This document shows, one piece after another, positions 10,074 through 20,661 of a stretch of DNA of 64,000 nucleotides (positions within the stretch are counted from its first letter, which is position 1; each line of letters begins with the position of its first letter). The position numbers and the translations under genes were made by a program. Under the pieces are notes generated by a model. It was not told where the DNA came from and ran no database searches. It worked only from the letters and a program-made list of their open reading frames with translations. This DNA is from Syngnathus acus (taxonomy: Eukaryota > Chordata > Actinopteri > Syngnathiformes > Syngnathidae). The stretch lies in the NCBI RefSeq assembly GCF_901709675.1, contig NC_051088.1:744001-808000 (forward strand), read 5' to 3'.

Positions 10074-10472
10074 TGTCACGAACGGTGAGTAAATGGAGCA
10101 GGGCGACCAAGTGCAGCTTGGACCAGGGTTTATTGGCGGAACTCAAAATACAGACTCGGCAAACTAACATAACTCTCTAACAAAACCAACCACAGGACTG
10201 ACCGAAACGTGAAACAAGAAGACAGGGTGACATTACCAATGACAGCAACAAACAAAAAGACATCATGACAGTAACAAACAATGCTCCGACAGGGAGTGAT
10301 AAACAGACAGGACTTAATATACAAGACAGGTAACAAGAGGCAGGTGAGAACGATCGCACTGATCATGGGCACACAGGAGGGGTGGGGCGAGCACACAGAC
10401 AGAAACCACGGACATGAGCACACAGGAGGGGAGGGGCGAGCACACAGACATGATCGGGGACGAGTCGTGACA
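10074..10472 (-). repeat. LTR (5' in sense) of element A
   Basis: 399 bases, TGTCACGAACGG...GTCGTGACA, directly followed by the target duplication GGTTC. Confidence 0.85.
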
Positions 10473-11465
10473 GGTTCATCACTCTCCCCAAGCTGCCCAC
10501 GGCCAAGCAGACTGCCCAGATCCTCCTCCGGGAGGTTTTCCGCTATCATGGCTTCCCAGGGGACATCGTCTCTGACCGAGGCCCACAATTCACTGCCGTC
10601 TTCTGGGTCGAGTTCTAGCGCCTCCTGGGAGCCACGGCCAGTCGCACGTCGGGGTCCACCCGCAGTCCAACGGATAGGCTAAGCGCCTCAACCAGGAGCT
10701 TGTAAGTCCCTCCAATCCATTTCCAATGCACGTCATCAAGTAATCCGAAGTGGGCCCAACAACTCCCATGAGCCTCTCTCCATTTCACTTCGTTTCGGAT
10801 AACAGCTGCCTTTCTTCGAGGAACAGGAGCTGCCACCAAGCTTGGGCGAGGGCCCGCTCCTCCCTCCTTCGATCTGTTGCCAACTACACCCGCCAGGCTA
10901 ACAAACACCGGCCCCGACGTACCGGGTCGAACAACAAGTGTGGCTCTCTGCGCGCGACCTGCCTCTCCGGGTCGAGTCCCGCAAACTGACGCCCCACTTC
11001 GTGGGACCCTTCCCCGTCAGGAAGGTAATCGGCCCCGCCGCCGGCCGACTCCGCCTCCCGCGATTGATGCAAGTGCATCCCACATTTCACGTTTTGCGGG
11101 TACAGCCCCTTCGTAATAGCCCACTGGTACCAGCGCCCGCTCCGCCGCCTCCCCGGCTCATCAATGGGGACCCGGCTTACACGGTCCGCACACTACTCCA
11201 GTCACGGCGCCGCGGCCAGGGCCTCCAGTACCTTGTGAACTGGGAAGGTTACGACAATTCTGCCCGCTCCTGGGTACCAACTCGGTGGATCTTGGATCCA
11301 GAGCTCATCCCCGATTTTCACTGCTGGCCCTTGGAACAGTCCGCTGGTCAGCGGGGATGCCCAAGGGGACCCGCAAGGAGCGCGGCGCCCGACCGCGCAC
11401 CACCACCACGTCTGTCTCTCAGTCTTCCATTTCAAAGCCTGCGGCGTCGCCATTCCCGGCCTAAA
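10473..11465 (+). mobile_element. chromodomain Ty3/gypsy element, right part
   Basis: Continues the integrase core interrupted at 8373 ([20 protein letters not shown], then the [16 protein letters not shown] motif with its catalytic Asp, ending at a TAG near 10617). After further breaks an open frame from 10938 carries [16 protein letters not shown] and [15 protein letters not shown], then a chromodomain ([19 protein letters not shown], 11222-11282). Chromodomains steer integration of this gypsy branch. Frame changes make it a pseudogene. Confidence 0.85.
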
Positions 11466-11739
11466 GAAGTAGAGACATTCGCATTTTCAAACTTGAACTA
11501 TAATATAATTGCAGTGACAATCGCCACTGCACACACCTCTAAAATCGTAAAGAAACTTATGTCGCCATTTGTAAGGGAGACATTAGTTCCTGTTTCAGGG
11601 CTTGAGGACCCATCCACCTTATCCTTTCCATTCCAATGAAACGTGACACTTCCTTCAGATTACGGGAACGCCTAATAAAATGTCATGTAACCGAACAGCC
11701 ATGACAAAACTGAAGAACTCGAGTTTGTATGTTGTTCGT

Positions 11740-12429
11740 ATTGTGTTTCATGTCTGATTATGTTCTGAAAAGTGCATTATCGAGATTGTTAGAATGTTGC
11801 TCACTCTAACTTCTTTGCAAGAACCACACGTGAGACAGTTTGGCCATTTTACGCTTGCAAGCGGAGATGCCATCAGCACCCTGTGTGGTACAGATTTGCT
11901 TGAAAGCAGTCTGACTTAGGACTCTTGCAAGAGCATATTTATTGAGAGAAAACAGGGTGGTCAAGTTTGGTGGTCACCTCAGCAACTGGTCCAGGGGTGT
12001 CAAACTCCTTTCCTCGGGGGCCGAATCCCTACATGTTTTCCAAGTTTCCCTCGTTAAACACACCTGATTCAAATGACCAGTTCGTCCTCACTTTCTACAG
12101 GAGCCTGATTAATTGAATCAGGTGTGTTTAACGAGGGAAACTTGGAAAACATGTAGGGATTCGGCCCCCGAGGAAAGGAGTTTGACACCCCTGAATTCAG
12201 TGCAGAGGGTCTTAGCTCTTTATTTTACAAGGTTGTGGAAACAGAAACTAGTGGAGCATTTTCGATAACTAACTAAGCAAGAATGTTTCCACATAATTTG
12301 GAAAGTTTCAACAACTGAATGTGGAAACTTTCCAGAGTTAAGGAAAGGTGAAAGGTTTAAACAAAGTTAATAATTCTAGTCTACATTCCAACATAATCAT
12401 ACGATCAAAATAATTTGTCAACCCTAACA
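11740..12429 (-). mobile_element. LTR-like interspersed repeat X, copy 1
   Basis: Matches the reverse complement of 21375-21968 over most of its length (e.g. TGTGTGGTACAGA, TTGAAAGCAGTCTGACTT, ATATTTATTGAGAGAAA). In the sense orientation it starts TGTTAGG. The 202-bp MITE at 11992 interrupts it. Probably a solo LTR of an unidentified retroelement. Confidence 0.6.
11992..12193. mobile_element. 202-bp hAT foldback MITE, copy 2
   Basis: Same family and exact length as 6328-6529 but inserted in the opposite orientation. No convincing 8-bp duplication (AACTGGTC against AATTCAGT). The uninterrupted site survives at about 21597-21612. Confidence 0.88.
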
Positions 12430-12539
12430 GAGATTACGTAATTGGAATTAGAGTTATAGTTTTGAATTAAAATACATTATTTTCTTCATAATTACTCACA
12501 GTAAAATAAGATTAAATAAGTAATTAAGATAAAACTGTA

Positions 12540-12861
12540 TTGATCCCAAGACGGAGAAATGTGTTCGTTTCAGCAGCCCACCATAGGAAAAAGAATGAAA
12601 ACAGCAATGTAATAAACTCGAATACAACATCGAGAGAAACTATATACATGAAAGAATTTACAGATTCTATTCGGGCTCCAGAGCTTTGGAATGCCCTACC
12701 AATGGATATTAGAACTGCTACCTCACTTGAAACATTTAAGACACGTTTAAAGACACATTTCTATGATATGGCCTTTAATTAACCTGTAGTGGCCGATTCG
12801 GCTGGAATTTGTTTTCGCTCCCTCTCCCCATCCCCCCTCCCACCCCGGCTGGGGAGGTGGT
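12540..12861 (+). mobile_element. L2-type LINE, 3' end of ORF, left of nested LINE
   Basis: Carries the C-terminal RT-domain tail IRAPELWNALPMDIRTATSL and LKTHFYDMAFN with its stop, then the start of the 3' UTR. Same family as the minus-strand copy at 33595-36285. Interrupted at 12861 by the LINE below and resumes at about 17456. Confidence 0.85.
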
Positions 12862-13393
12862 TAGTTTAGTTTAGTTTAGTTTATTGTTTAGCACATATTA
12901 TTATAACAAATAACAGTGCAGGGAGGGAGACGAAGCCTAGGGCTTGTAAGGAGCTCCACTCCTGTATAATCAAAGTGCACAACAAACAAAGTGCTGTGAC
13001 ATCAAATATTATTCAAGTGTTTAAGAAAGAAAAAAATTAATAATAATATATATATATATATATATAAATGAATAAACATCAATGAATAAACACAAGCATA
13101 ACTAGCTAAATATTAAATCGTCATATTTATATATGCATATATACGAAAGTGAACGTATACATACATAAACAAATACACTATACAAAATGAGAAACAAGAG
13201 AAACAAAATTTGACACTTTAGTGATGTTGAAACAATCAAAAAACACCAGGTAAGAAAATAGCTGAGCGGAAGCAGAAGAACAGCAAACAGAAAATAACAA
13301 AACAAGGAAGAATCAGGGTATAAATAGTGGTTTAAGTTGATGTTCTTAGTATGGATCAGCTGAGTGCGGTGGAGTAATTTTGGACTGGTAGGA

Positions 13394-16300
13394 TCATGAG
13401 TGGAGAAGGTGGTGTTTCAGGTGCTTTCTAAAAGCAACCTGTGAAGATATGGATCGAATATGGATTGGTAGCTCATTCCAGAGTGAGGGCCCTCTAAAAT
13501 GGATATTGTATTGATGGCGTGATGTTCGACAGGACGGTGGGTGGAGATTGTCCCCCTGTCTTGTAGGATAAGAATGTAATTCCGATACAAATGCGAAGAA
13601 ATTATGAAAAGTGGCTGGAAGACAGTGTTTCCTGTATATATATTTATGGGTGAGTAGACAGGTTTGATGAATATTTACTTTATCAATTGGCAGTAATGAA
13701 TAGTTTCTAAACAATGGTGCCGATGGTTCATATCTATTTGAAAAAGAGATCATTTTTAGGAACTTCTTTTGTATGATGAGTAATTTGCTGAGGTATGTTG
13801 GATATGTAGCTGCCCAGACTATGTTGCAGTAATTGAGTAAAGGAAAGAGGAAACTATAATACAGAGTGAGATGAGCAGACGGATGGACCAAGGGACAAAC
13901 TTTTCGTAAGATACCTAGCGTTTTCATGGATCTTTTGCAAACCAAATCAATGTGTTCAGACCAGTTTAAGTGTTTATCTACTATAACTCCTAGGAATTTA
14001 GTGCTAGTAACTTGATGGATTTCGTTATTATTTATGTAAATTTTGGCCTGTTCTTTGGGGTAAGATTTATTTATATTGCAGAAGATCATGAAGTTACATT
14101 TGTTTATATTGAGTGACAACTTATTTATTTTGAACCATTTTGTAACAGCGTGCAACTCAGTATTCACACGTGCAATGAGGAAATTAAAATCCTCGTGGGT
14201 GGCAATGAGATTGGTATCATCCGCAAATAACAAAGGAAGAAAATTTGAACAAGACATGGAAAAATCATTTATGTACACCAAAAATAATAGAGGACCCAAT
14301 ATTGAGCCCTGCGGGACCCCAAATAGTATTTTAGATCTGTTGGAAGAACAACCATTTATATATACATATTGTTCTCTGTTGGCGAGATAGTTTGTGAACC
14401 ATTTCAGGGCAGAATCGTTCACTCCATATCTCTCTAGCTTAGCGATGAGGATCTTATGGTCGACAGTATCAAATGCTTTGCTTAAATCTAGAAAGACACC
14501 AAGAGCGAATTTCTTATTGTCAAGAGCCGTTGAGATGTGGTTGGCAAGCTGAAGCAGTGCATGCTCAGTAGAAAACTTTTTGCGGAAACCGTATTGATGT
14601 TTATAGAGAATATTGTTTGTTTCTAGGTGCTTTGCCAATCTTGAGTAAACCAGTTTTTCTAGAATCTTGGAGAAGCAAGGAAGTACGGATATAGGTCGAT
14701 AATTACCATATTCATTAGTCTCACCAGCTTTGAAGATAGGAATGACTTTAGCAATTTTTAATTCTTGGGGTACAATGCCAAATTTTAAAGATAAGGAGAA
14801 AATGTGTGTTAGTGGAATTATTATTGAATGAATAATTTTCTTAATAAGTATGCTTCTGATCTCATCATGGCCAGGGGCCGAGTTTTTCAAGCTCATGACG
14901 ATGTTGTAAACTTCCTCAACACTAGGAGGGTCAAGAATGGAGAGTGAAGGAAACTGCCCTTTAATAAGGCAACAGGGGCTTGTATCAGAGGTTGAGAAGC
15001 TAGATGCCAAGGTAGCGCCAACATTTACAAAGAAATCATTGAAACCATTAGAAATATCTATTGGGTTTGAATGAGCTCTATTCTTCCCCAGCATCTCATT
15101 TGGGGTCGATGTTTTTGATTTCTTGCGATGTAATAAATGGTTGATAAGATTCCACGTTGTTTTGATGTCACCGGAGGCTTGTGTAAATTTATCAGCATAG
15201 TAAGTTTGTTTGGTTTTCCTTAGTAAAGCTGTAAATCTGTTTTTATATTTCTTGTATGTTTCTATATTTATAGGGATGGGATTTGCAATAGATTTTCTAT
15301 ATAGTTTATTTTTTTTACGTGAAGATTTTTTTAGTTCATCCGTTATCCATGGTTTCCCCTTAGAGTTATTTTTACGACTAGAAGTTAAAGGAAAGGAGAA
15401 CTCTAATGCATTTGTGAGTATTGTTAGAAGGGAGTGATAGGCTTTGTTGACATCTTGCAACAGGATAACCTCATCCCATGACACAGAGCTGATGATAGAT
15501 ATAAAAGATACCATGTTTTTCTCAGTAAATTTGCGGAATTTCATTTGATCTCCAATATGATCTTTGATTTCAGGACTACTATCATTGTGGATGAGATGGA
15601 AGACAGGTAGATGGTCGGATACATCACAGATCAAAAGGCCAGATGTTATCTTGTAGTCTAGAGAATTAAATAGGATATTGTCTATGAGAGTGGCCGTTGA
15701 GCTTGTGATCCTGGAGGGTTTGTTGATAAGAGGGAAAAAGTTTCTGGAATATAATGTATTAAGGAAGTCTGCTGTATGTGACTGCTTAGATTCAAGCAAA
15801 TTAATATTATAGTCACCAAGTAAGACACATAATTTGTTTTCTTTGTTTATAATTTCTAGAGTAGAGTCGAGGGCTTCATTGAAGGTGATTTTATCAGAGT
15901 CTGGTGGTCTATATATACATCCAATTATCACATTTTTGTTGTTTATAAGTGAGCAAGAGGAGAGTTCTATAAACACAGATTCTACTACAGTCATGTCAAA
16001 ATTGACACTTAAATCCTTTCTGGGAGAGAAATTTAAGTTATCAATCACATACAGTGAGACTCCTCCACCTTGCTTGTTTGGTCTACAGGAATGTATAGGA
16101 GTGTAGTGAGAGAGAGGATAGCTAGATGTATTATCAACCATCCAAGTTTCAGTAAGAGCTATTACTGAAAAAGAATGTGTTAAGGTTGATAAATAGGTTT
16201 TTAGACCATCATAATTTTTAGAGATACTCCGTACATTGAAGTGGACAGTGGAGAATACATTTGTTTGGCAGTGGCCAGGAGGAGTATTGCACAGTTTGTT

Positions 16301-16492
16301 AAACATATCTTCAGAAAAATATTCACATGACATTTCAACAGATTTTAAGGGAGTGTAATTTGTATCTGGGTTAAGGAAGGACTCATAGATACCAGCATTA
16401 GCATTCTCTAGGTCAAATGAATTAAATAGTAAAGAGTCAAGATTCGGTGGGACAGAAATTCCTGCATTTGTGAGAATGTCACTGGATGGCAT
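13394..16492 (-). CDS. LINE ORF2: APE endonuclease and reverse transcriptase
   Basis: 1032 residues with no interruption. The AP-type endonuclease occupies about residues 80-295: HFNVRS (N86), LTETW (E115), CIYRPP, LGDYNIN (D227, N229), LIDNI and the catalytic SDH at 292-294. Reverse transcriptase spans about 540-830: NYRPISVLP, FLDLSKAFDTVDH, GVPQGSILGP, and the catalytic FADD at 756-759. The C-terminus has the GPSLWNELPIHIR motif seen at the end of many CR1/L2/Rex proteins. It nicks target DNA and primes cDNA synthesis on the element's RNA. All key residues checked are present, so it could be active or very recently so. Confidence 0.92.
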   Translation of the reverse strand: MPSSDILTNAGISVPPNLDSLLFNSFDLENANAGIYESFLNPDTNYTPLKSVEMSCEYFSEDMFNKLCNTPPGHCQTNVFSTVHFNVRSISKNYDGLKTYLSTLTHSFSVIALTETWMVDNTSSYPLSHYTPIHSCRPNKQGGGVSLYVIDNLNFSPRKDLSVNFDMTVVESVFIELSSCSLINNKNVIIGCIYRPPDSDKITFNEALDSTLEIINKENKLCVLLGDYNINLLESKQSHTADFLNTLYSRNFFPLINKPSRITSSTATLIDNILFNSLDYKITSGLLICDVSDHLPVFHLIHNDSSPEIKDHIGDQMKFRKFTEKNMVSFISIISSVSWDEVILLQDVNKAYHSLLTILTNALEFSFPLTSSRKNNSKGKPWITDELKKSSRKKNKLYRKSIANPIPINIETYKKYKNRFTALLRKTKQTYYADKFTQASGDIKTTWNLINHLLHRKKSKTSTPNEMLGKNRAHSNPIDISNGFNDFFVNVGATLASSFSTSDTSPCCLIKGQFPSLSILDPPSVEEVYNIVMSLKNSAPGHDEIRSILIKKIIHSIIIPLTHIFSLSLKFGIVPQELKIAKVIPIFKAGETNEYGNYRPISVLPCFSKILEKLVYSRLAKHLETNNILYKHQYGFRKKFSTEHALLQLANHISTALDNKKFALGVFLDLSKAFDTVDHKILIAKLERYGVNDSALKWFTNYLANREQYVYINGCSSNRSKILFGVPQGSILGPLLFLVYINDFSMSCSNFLPLLFADDTNLIATHEDFNFLIARVNTELHAVTKWFKINKLSLNINKCNFMIFCNINKSYPKEQAKIYINNNEIHQVTSTKFLGVIVDKHLNWSEHIDLVCKRSMKTLGILRKVCPLVHPSAHLTLYYSFLFPLLNYCNIVWAATYPTYLSKLLIIQKKFLKMISFSNRYEPSAPLFRNYSLLPIDKVNIHQTCLLTHKYIYRKHCLPATFHNFFAFVSELHSYPTRQGDNLHPPSCRTSRHQYNIHFRGPSLWNELPIHIRSISSQVAFRKHLKHHLLHS

Positions 16493-16623
16493 GAAAAGTG
16501 TAGGGGAACTGTCTACCTGAGATGGATGTCCTCCCTGCCAGTCTCTGTTTGCCTTGTTGTACTTCGCTGTAATCCATTATTTTCGTCCGGAGGGTCCATA
16601 GGTACCAGTTAATGGTCATTAGT

Positions 16624-17364
16624 TCAGCCATTGTAAATGTTTGGTTCCCCCACCACCAGGCCACATTTCTTCAGTTCCTCCAGTTCACTCACAACGAGAG
16701 TTTTGACATCTTCTGGTGTTGCTCCGTTTGTTTTAATCCATATTTTACAGTTCCTGACCCACGTTGCGAGAATCTTGTTTTCCTTCTTCAGTTTGCGTGC
16801 GTTCCAGGCTATCTCAGCATTCTTCTTAGTGAGGTGCTCATTTAGGTAAACACCCGTTCCTTGTAGCTTCCTCCCTTGCTTCAAAAGATCCACTTTATGT
16901 TTCCTATTTGCGAACCGAATGATAATTTTCGGAGGATCCAGTGGTCGTTTTCGGTTTCTTGGGAGTGTGTGACAAGCGGCAATGTTTCCTTTCTGGAGTT
17001 CCATGTGCTTACTCTCGAAAAACTGTACTACCTGATCTTCGAGCGTTGACAGCTCGTCCGATGGAGAGTCATCTGTCGAGGGATCCGAAGGACCCGCCGC
17101 CCTGGCGTAGGAGCGGTGAGATGTTTTTAGACCCGTGATTATGAGGTCTTCTTGTCGGGAGTACTGCTCCAGTGCATCTACTCTCCGTTCAAGCGACAGG
17201 ATTTTCTCGTCTTTCTCCTTCGATAAGTTCTTAAGCTCCGTTAGCTCAGACGTTAGCTGGAGCAGGGTGGCTTGCTGCTCTAAAAGTGTGGTAATGTCTT
17301 GCCGTATCAGGTCAATGGATGATTTAAGTTCATCGTAACCCTCATTTTTTTTGGAGGGCGGCAT
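16624..17364 (-). CDS. LINE ORF1: coiled-coil RNA-binding protein
   Basis: 246 residues. About 20-65 is a predicted coiled coil (LLEQQATLLQLTSELTELKN, EKDEKILSLERRVDALEQYS); 68-175 looks like the RRM-type domain of LINE ORF1 proteins (EDLIITGL, ACHTLPR, PPKIIIRFANRKHKVDLLKQ); then VYLNEHLTKKNAEIAWNARK and a helical C-terminus. By family knowledge such proteins trimerise and coat the element RNA. The ATG at 17364 opens the frame; the stop is 131 bases before the ORF2 start. Confidence 0.85.
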   Translation of the reverse strand: MPPSKKNEGYDELKSSIDLIRQDITTLLEQQATLLQLTSELTELKNLSKEKDEKILSLERRVDALEQYSRQEDLIITGLKTSHRSYARAAGPSDPSTDDSPSDELSTLEDQVVQFFESKHMELQKGNIAACHTLPRNRKRPLDPPKIIIRFANRKHKVDLLKQGRKLQGTGVYLNEHLTKKNAEIAWNARKLKKENKILATWVRNCKIWIKTNGATPEDVKTLVVSELEELKKCGLVVGEPNIYNG

Positions 17365-17455
17365 AGCGTAAAGTTCGAAAAAGTTAGGCTCTATAAAGTT
17401 CAGTTATCAAAACAATTCGGTCACCCGAAGTAGTGCAAAAGTTTCCCTCGTTTGC

Positions 17456-17872
17456 AGCACCCAAGCTGACAGCGGCTATCTGGATTCTCGTGGACCAATT
17501 CAGGATGAGGGAACTGCAGCTTACCCTCCTCGAAGACACTGCCAGGACAATCGAGGGCACCTCCGGCAGCTCTTCGCTTTGACTTGGACATCCACTTTTT
17601 CATTGATTTTCATATTATGTACTTTATGTGCCCTCTCTGCATCCATTGCAGCCTGGTGATCCTGAAAGGGGGATCCTTCCATCTGTGGTCCCTTCTCAAG
17701 GTTTCTCATTTTCCCCTGGTAGGGTTTTTCTGAGTTTTTCCTTGCCCTTTTGGGAGCTTAAGATCAGGGGATGCTTTGAGAATAATTGTAAATTTTTTGT
17801 CTATGTGAAGCCCTTTGAGATTGCTTGTGATTTAGGGCTATACAAATAAACTTGACTTGACTTGACTAGATA
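17456..17872 (+). mobile_element. L2-type LINE 3' UTR, right of nested LINE
   Basis: Continues the L2 copy broken at 12861: AAGCTGACAGCGGCTATCTG onward matches the 34690-34860 copy in reverse complement. Ends TTTAGGGCTATACAAATAAA followed by repeated TTGAC (17855-17872), the terminal tandem tail of this family. Confidence 0.88.
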
Positions 17873-17880
17873 TCCATGAT

Positions 17881-18198
17881 CCAGCTCAGTGGCCTAGTGG
17901 TAGAGTGTCCGCCCTGAGACTGGAAGGTTGTGGGTTCAAACCCCGGCCGGGTCATACCAAAGACTATAAAAATGGGACCCATTGCCTCCCTGCTTGGCAC
18001 TCAGCATTAAGGGTTGGAATTGGGGGGTTAGATCACCAACTGATTCCCGAGCGCGGCACCGCTGCTGCTCACTGCTCCCCTCTCCCCCAGGGGATGGATT
18101 AAAATCACACGGGGATGGGTTAAATGCAGAGGACAAATTTCACCACACCCAGGTGTGTGTGTGACGATCATTGGGACTTTAATCTTTAATCTTTAATG
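17881..18198 (+). mobile_element. tRNA-derived SINE, full copy
   Basis: About 318 bases. The tRNA-like head has AGCTCAGTGGCCTAGTGG (A box) and GGTTCAAACCCC (B box), the RNA polymerase III promoter; then a body (ATTCCCGAGCGCGGCACCGC) and a tail of TTTAATC repeats. No coding capacity. Other copies: 7054, 39338, 51826, and a minus-strand fragment at 45411. Confidence 0.88.
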
Positions 18199-19323
18199 AT
18201 AAGAATTTTTGTACACAGCATACACAATATGCATTTATAAGTAGAGCTATGACTTTGGTTTCTCTCTTGAACCTTCCTTTCTCTTGCTCTGGGAACTTGC
18301 AAACTTGTTTTTTGGGGTCGGGGAAATCCCCTGACCTGGGCTCTGGCCTTTAATGACCCTGCTGGAATGCCAAAGAACCTGCAGCTTCCTACTCTGGTTC
18401 ACTACTAGCACATGGACACTATGGTGCGTTCACATTAAGGTTTTTGTTCAAGTTTCTGGCGATGCAATTCAATCAGTCAATGGATTTTGCGCGTGCCAGC
18501 GCATCTGAATGGAGTGTTGGGGGCGTGGGACGTGGGGATCCGCAACGCAAAACCACAATTTTAGCCTTTTCACAGGATATAAAATGAGTTAACTTTTAAC
18601 GTGCTATGGACTTTGTGGAGAAGGAGAGGACCAAATGCAGGAAAAGATGATTATCCCAAAAACTACACCACGTCTATGTAACAATACCGGGAAAAAAGTA
18701 AGTGAGAGCCGACTTGGAGAACAGAGAGCGAACATTTTTTGTCATCAAAGGAGTTTTGCCGTAGAAAATTAAAAAGTCTACAGCAAGATGATGCAGATGA
18801 AGCGGCTGGCTCACGTTCTTCAGCGCATTTGCTTGCATTAAATTAAAGCGTTGGGCACAAAACTGTCGTCATCACCAGGCGAAGCCCTTCCCCCTCCATT
18901 GAGCGCTTCCAGCCGCTAATGAACAGCTGCCTGCATCAGCGTGTCAAAACGCTCGCGTGGTAAGCGAAGCGTGACGCTCACCACACGTTTGGTGTGCATG
19001 TTGCATAAGGCCCTAAGATGCTAAGTGCCACCTTTTTGTTCTGCGAAATAATTGTTTTTGGCTGTGCACCAGCACTTGTGGTTGAATTCACTCTGGTCTG
19101 CTGAAACGAGGAGAGTGAGTGTTCACACAGCTCACCTCAACAGCCAGGTGTGAATCACCAGGTGTCTTCGAGGACTCCCCTGAGCATGTGCTGTGCCATA
19201 CCAGCCTTTCCTTTGTACATTTTTCATTTTATATTTAATTTTTCTCTCAACTTTTCCTGCCAATTCCTTCCTTCTTGGCTTGGCCAGCTGACTGCAAACT
19301 CAACTCTCGAACCACTTCCAGCT
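18199..19323. other. intron, possible degenerate DNA element
   Basis: No coding feature recognised. 18421-19010 begins GGTGCGTTCACATTAAGG and has a CACCACACGTTTGGTGTGCA palindromic stretch near its end, which could be a decayed Harbinger-like element. Low confidence. Confidence 0.35.
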
Positions 19324-19328
19324 CATCC

Positions 19329-20656
19329 TGTCACGACGGGGTGGAGGAATGGAGCGAGGACGACCAAATGCAGCTTGGACCAGGGTTTATTGCAGAAAAC
19401 TCAAAATACAAACCCGGCAAACTGACGTGACTAAACAAAACCAAAAGGACTGACCGCCAAAGCGTGAAACAAAAGACAGGAACAAAACAAACCGCGTGAC
19501 AGTGAGACATGCATTGTCCACACATCTCGTGCAATGCTCCGACATAGAGTGACACGCAAACAGAACTTAAATACAACACAGGTAATGAGAGGCAAGTGCG
19601 TGTGATCACATAAATCAAGGGCACACAGGAAGGGAGGGGCGAGCACACAGACACAGAAACGATGACATCACAAAACTGTGGACGAGGCATGACAGAACCC
19701 CCCCCACAAGGGACGGCTCCCGTCGTCCCAAAAACACAACCCCCCACGGCGGCACGCGGGGGGGCTAGCGCACTAGTCCAGACCACCCTACTGGGTTTCG
19801 GAACAGCTCGAACCGCGCACGGCGGCGACTGGGGAAACAACCGCAATCTGCGGCGACTTGGGGCACAGAACCGCAATCGGCGGCAACTCGGGGAAATAAA
19901 ACCGCAATCGGCGGCAACTCGGGGAAACAAAACCGCAATCGGCAGCAACTCGGGGAATCAGAACCGCAATCGGCGGCAACTCGGGGACAGAACCGCGCTC
20001 GGCGGAAACTCGGGGAACGGAACCGTGCTCGGTGGAAACCTGGAAAGTCAGAGCCGCAATCGGCGGCAGTTTAAAGTCCGGACCGCAATCAGCGGCAATT
20101 GGAAGACGGAGCTGTACGCAGCGGCAAGAGTCACCACGCGCTGCAGCAGAGGGGGTGGGTCCATGGACGATCGCGGGTCCGGCGCAGCTGGCTTGAATCT
20201 GGCGGCCGCGGGTCCGGCGTCGCGGCAGCGGAGCCGGTCGCACCGGGAGGAACTCTGATGGCGGCCGTGAAGCCCATGGCGCTGGAACCTGCTCGGACGA
20301 CGGAGGTCGATCGGGCGTCGCGGACGGGAGCTGATGGCGGAGGGTCCAAGCGCTGGTCGCTGTGTTGGTCGGAGCAATCTGTCACGACGGGGTGGAGGAA
20401 TGGAGCGAGGACGACCAAATGCAGCTTGGACCAGGGTTTATTGCAGAAAACTCAAAATACAAACCGGGCAAACTGACGTGACTAAACAAAACCAAAAGGA
20501 CTGACCGCCAAAGCGTGAAACAAAAGACAGGAACAAAACAAACCGCGTGAGAGGCAGGTGCGTGTGATCACACAAATCAACGGCACACAGGAAGGGAGGG
20601 GCGAGCACACAGACGCAGAAACGATGACATCACAAAACTGTGGACGAGGCATGACA
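19329..20656 (-). mobile_element. non-autonomous LTR retroelement B
   Basis: LTRs 19329-19694 and 20380-20656 (TGTCACG...TGACA) with the 5-base duplication CATCC (19324-19328, 20657-20661). The right LTR has lost about 90 bases, including the segment with CACACATCTCGTGCAATGC. Same plan as element A: a GAACCCCCCCC tract next to the left LTR (polypurine in the minus sense), a short array of 31-bp units (about 19826-20040) and the Pro/Arg-rich segment. No enzyme domains. Confidence 0.85.
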
Positions 20657-20661
20657 CATCC

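Larger units (their letters stand above)
8374..10472 (-). mobile_element. non-autonomous LTR retroelement A with minisatellite
   Basis: LTRs at 8374-8755 and 10074-10472 begin TGTCACG and end TGACA, flanked by the 5-base duplication GGTTC (8369-8373, 10473-10477), the signature of LTR integration. The sense strand is minus: AATAAACCC near the inner LTR end reads as a poly(A) signal on that strand, and the purine-rich GTGGGGGGGG lies where the polypurine tract should be. The interior has no protease, RT or integrase: it is a proline/arginine-rich segment plus a 31-bp minisatellite. Copies B (19329-20656) and C (60066-61998) are relatives. It must have moved using another element's enzymes. Confidence 0.85.
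12862..17455 (-). mobile_element. full-length two-ORF LINE (CR1/L2-like)
   Basis: A complete-looking non-LTR retrotransposon. In sense order (minus): a 5' UTR of about 90 bases, ORF1 (17364-16624), a 131-base gap, ORF2 (16492-13394), a 3' UTR of about 500 bases and a 3' tail of AAACT repeats (12864-12886). Both ORFs are uninterrupted. It lies inside the 3' UTR of an older L2 element, whose two halves flank it. CR1/L2-group placement is from the ORF1 type, the APE endonuclease and the short tandem tail. Confidence 0.88.
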
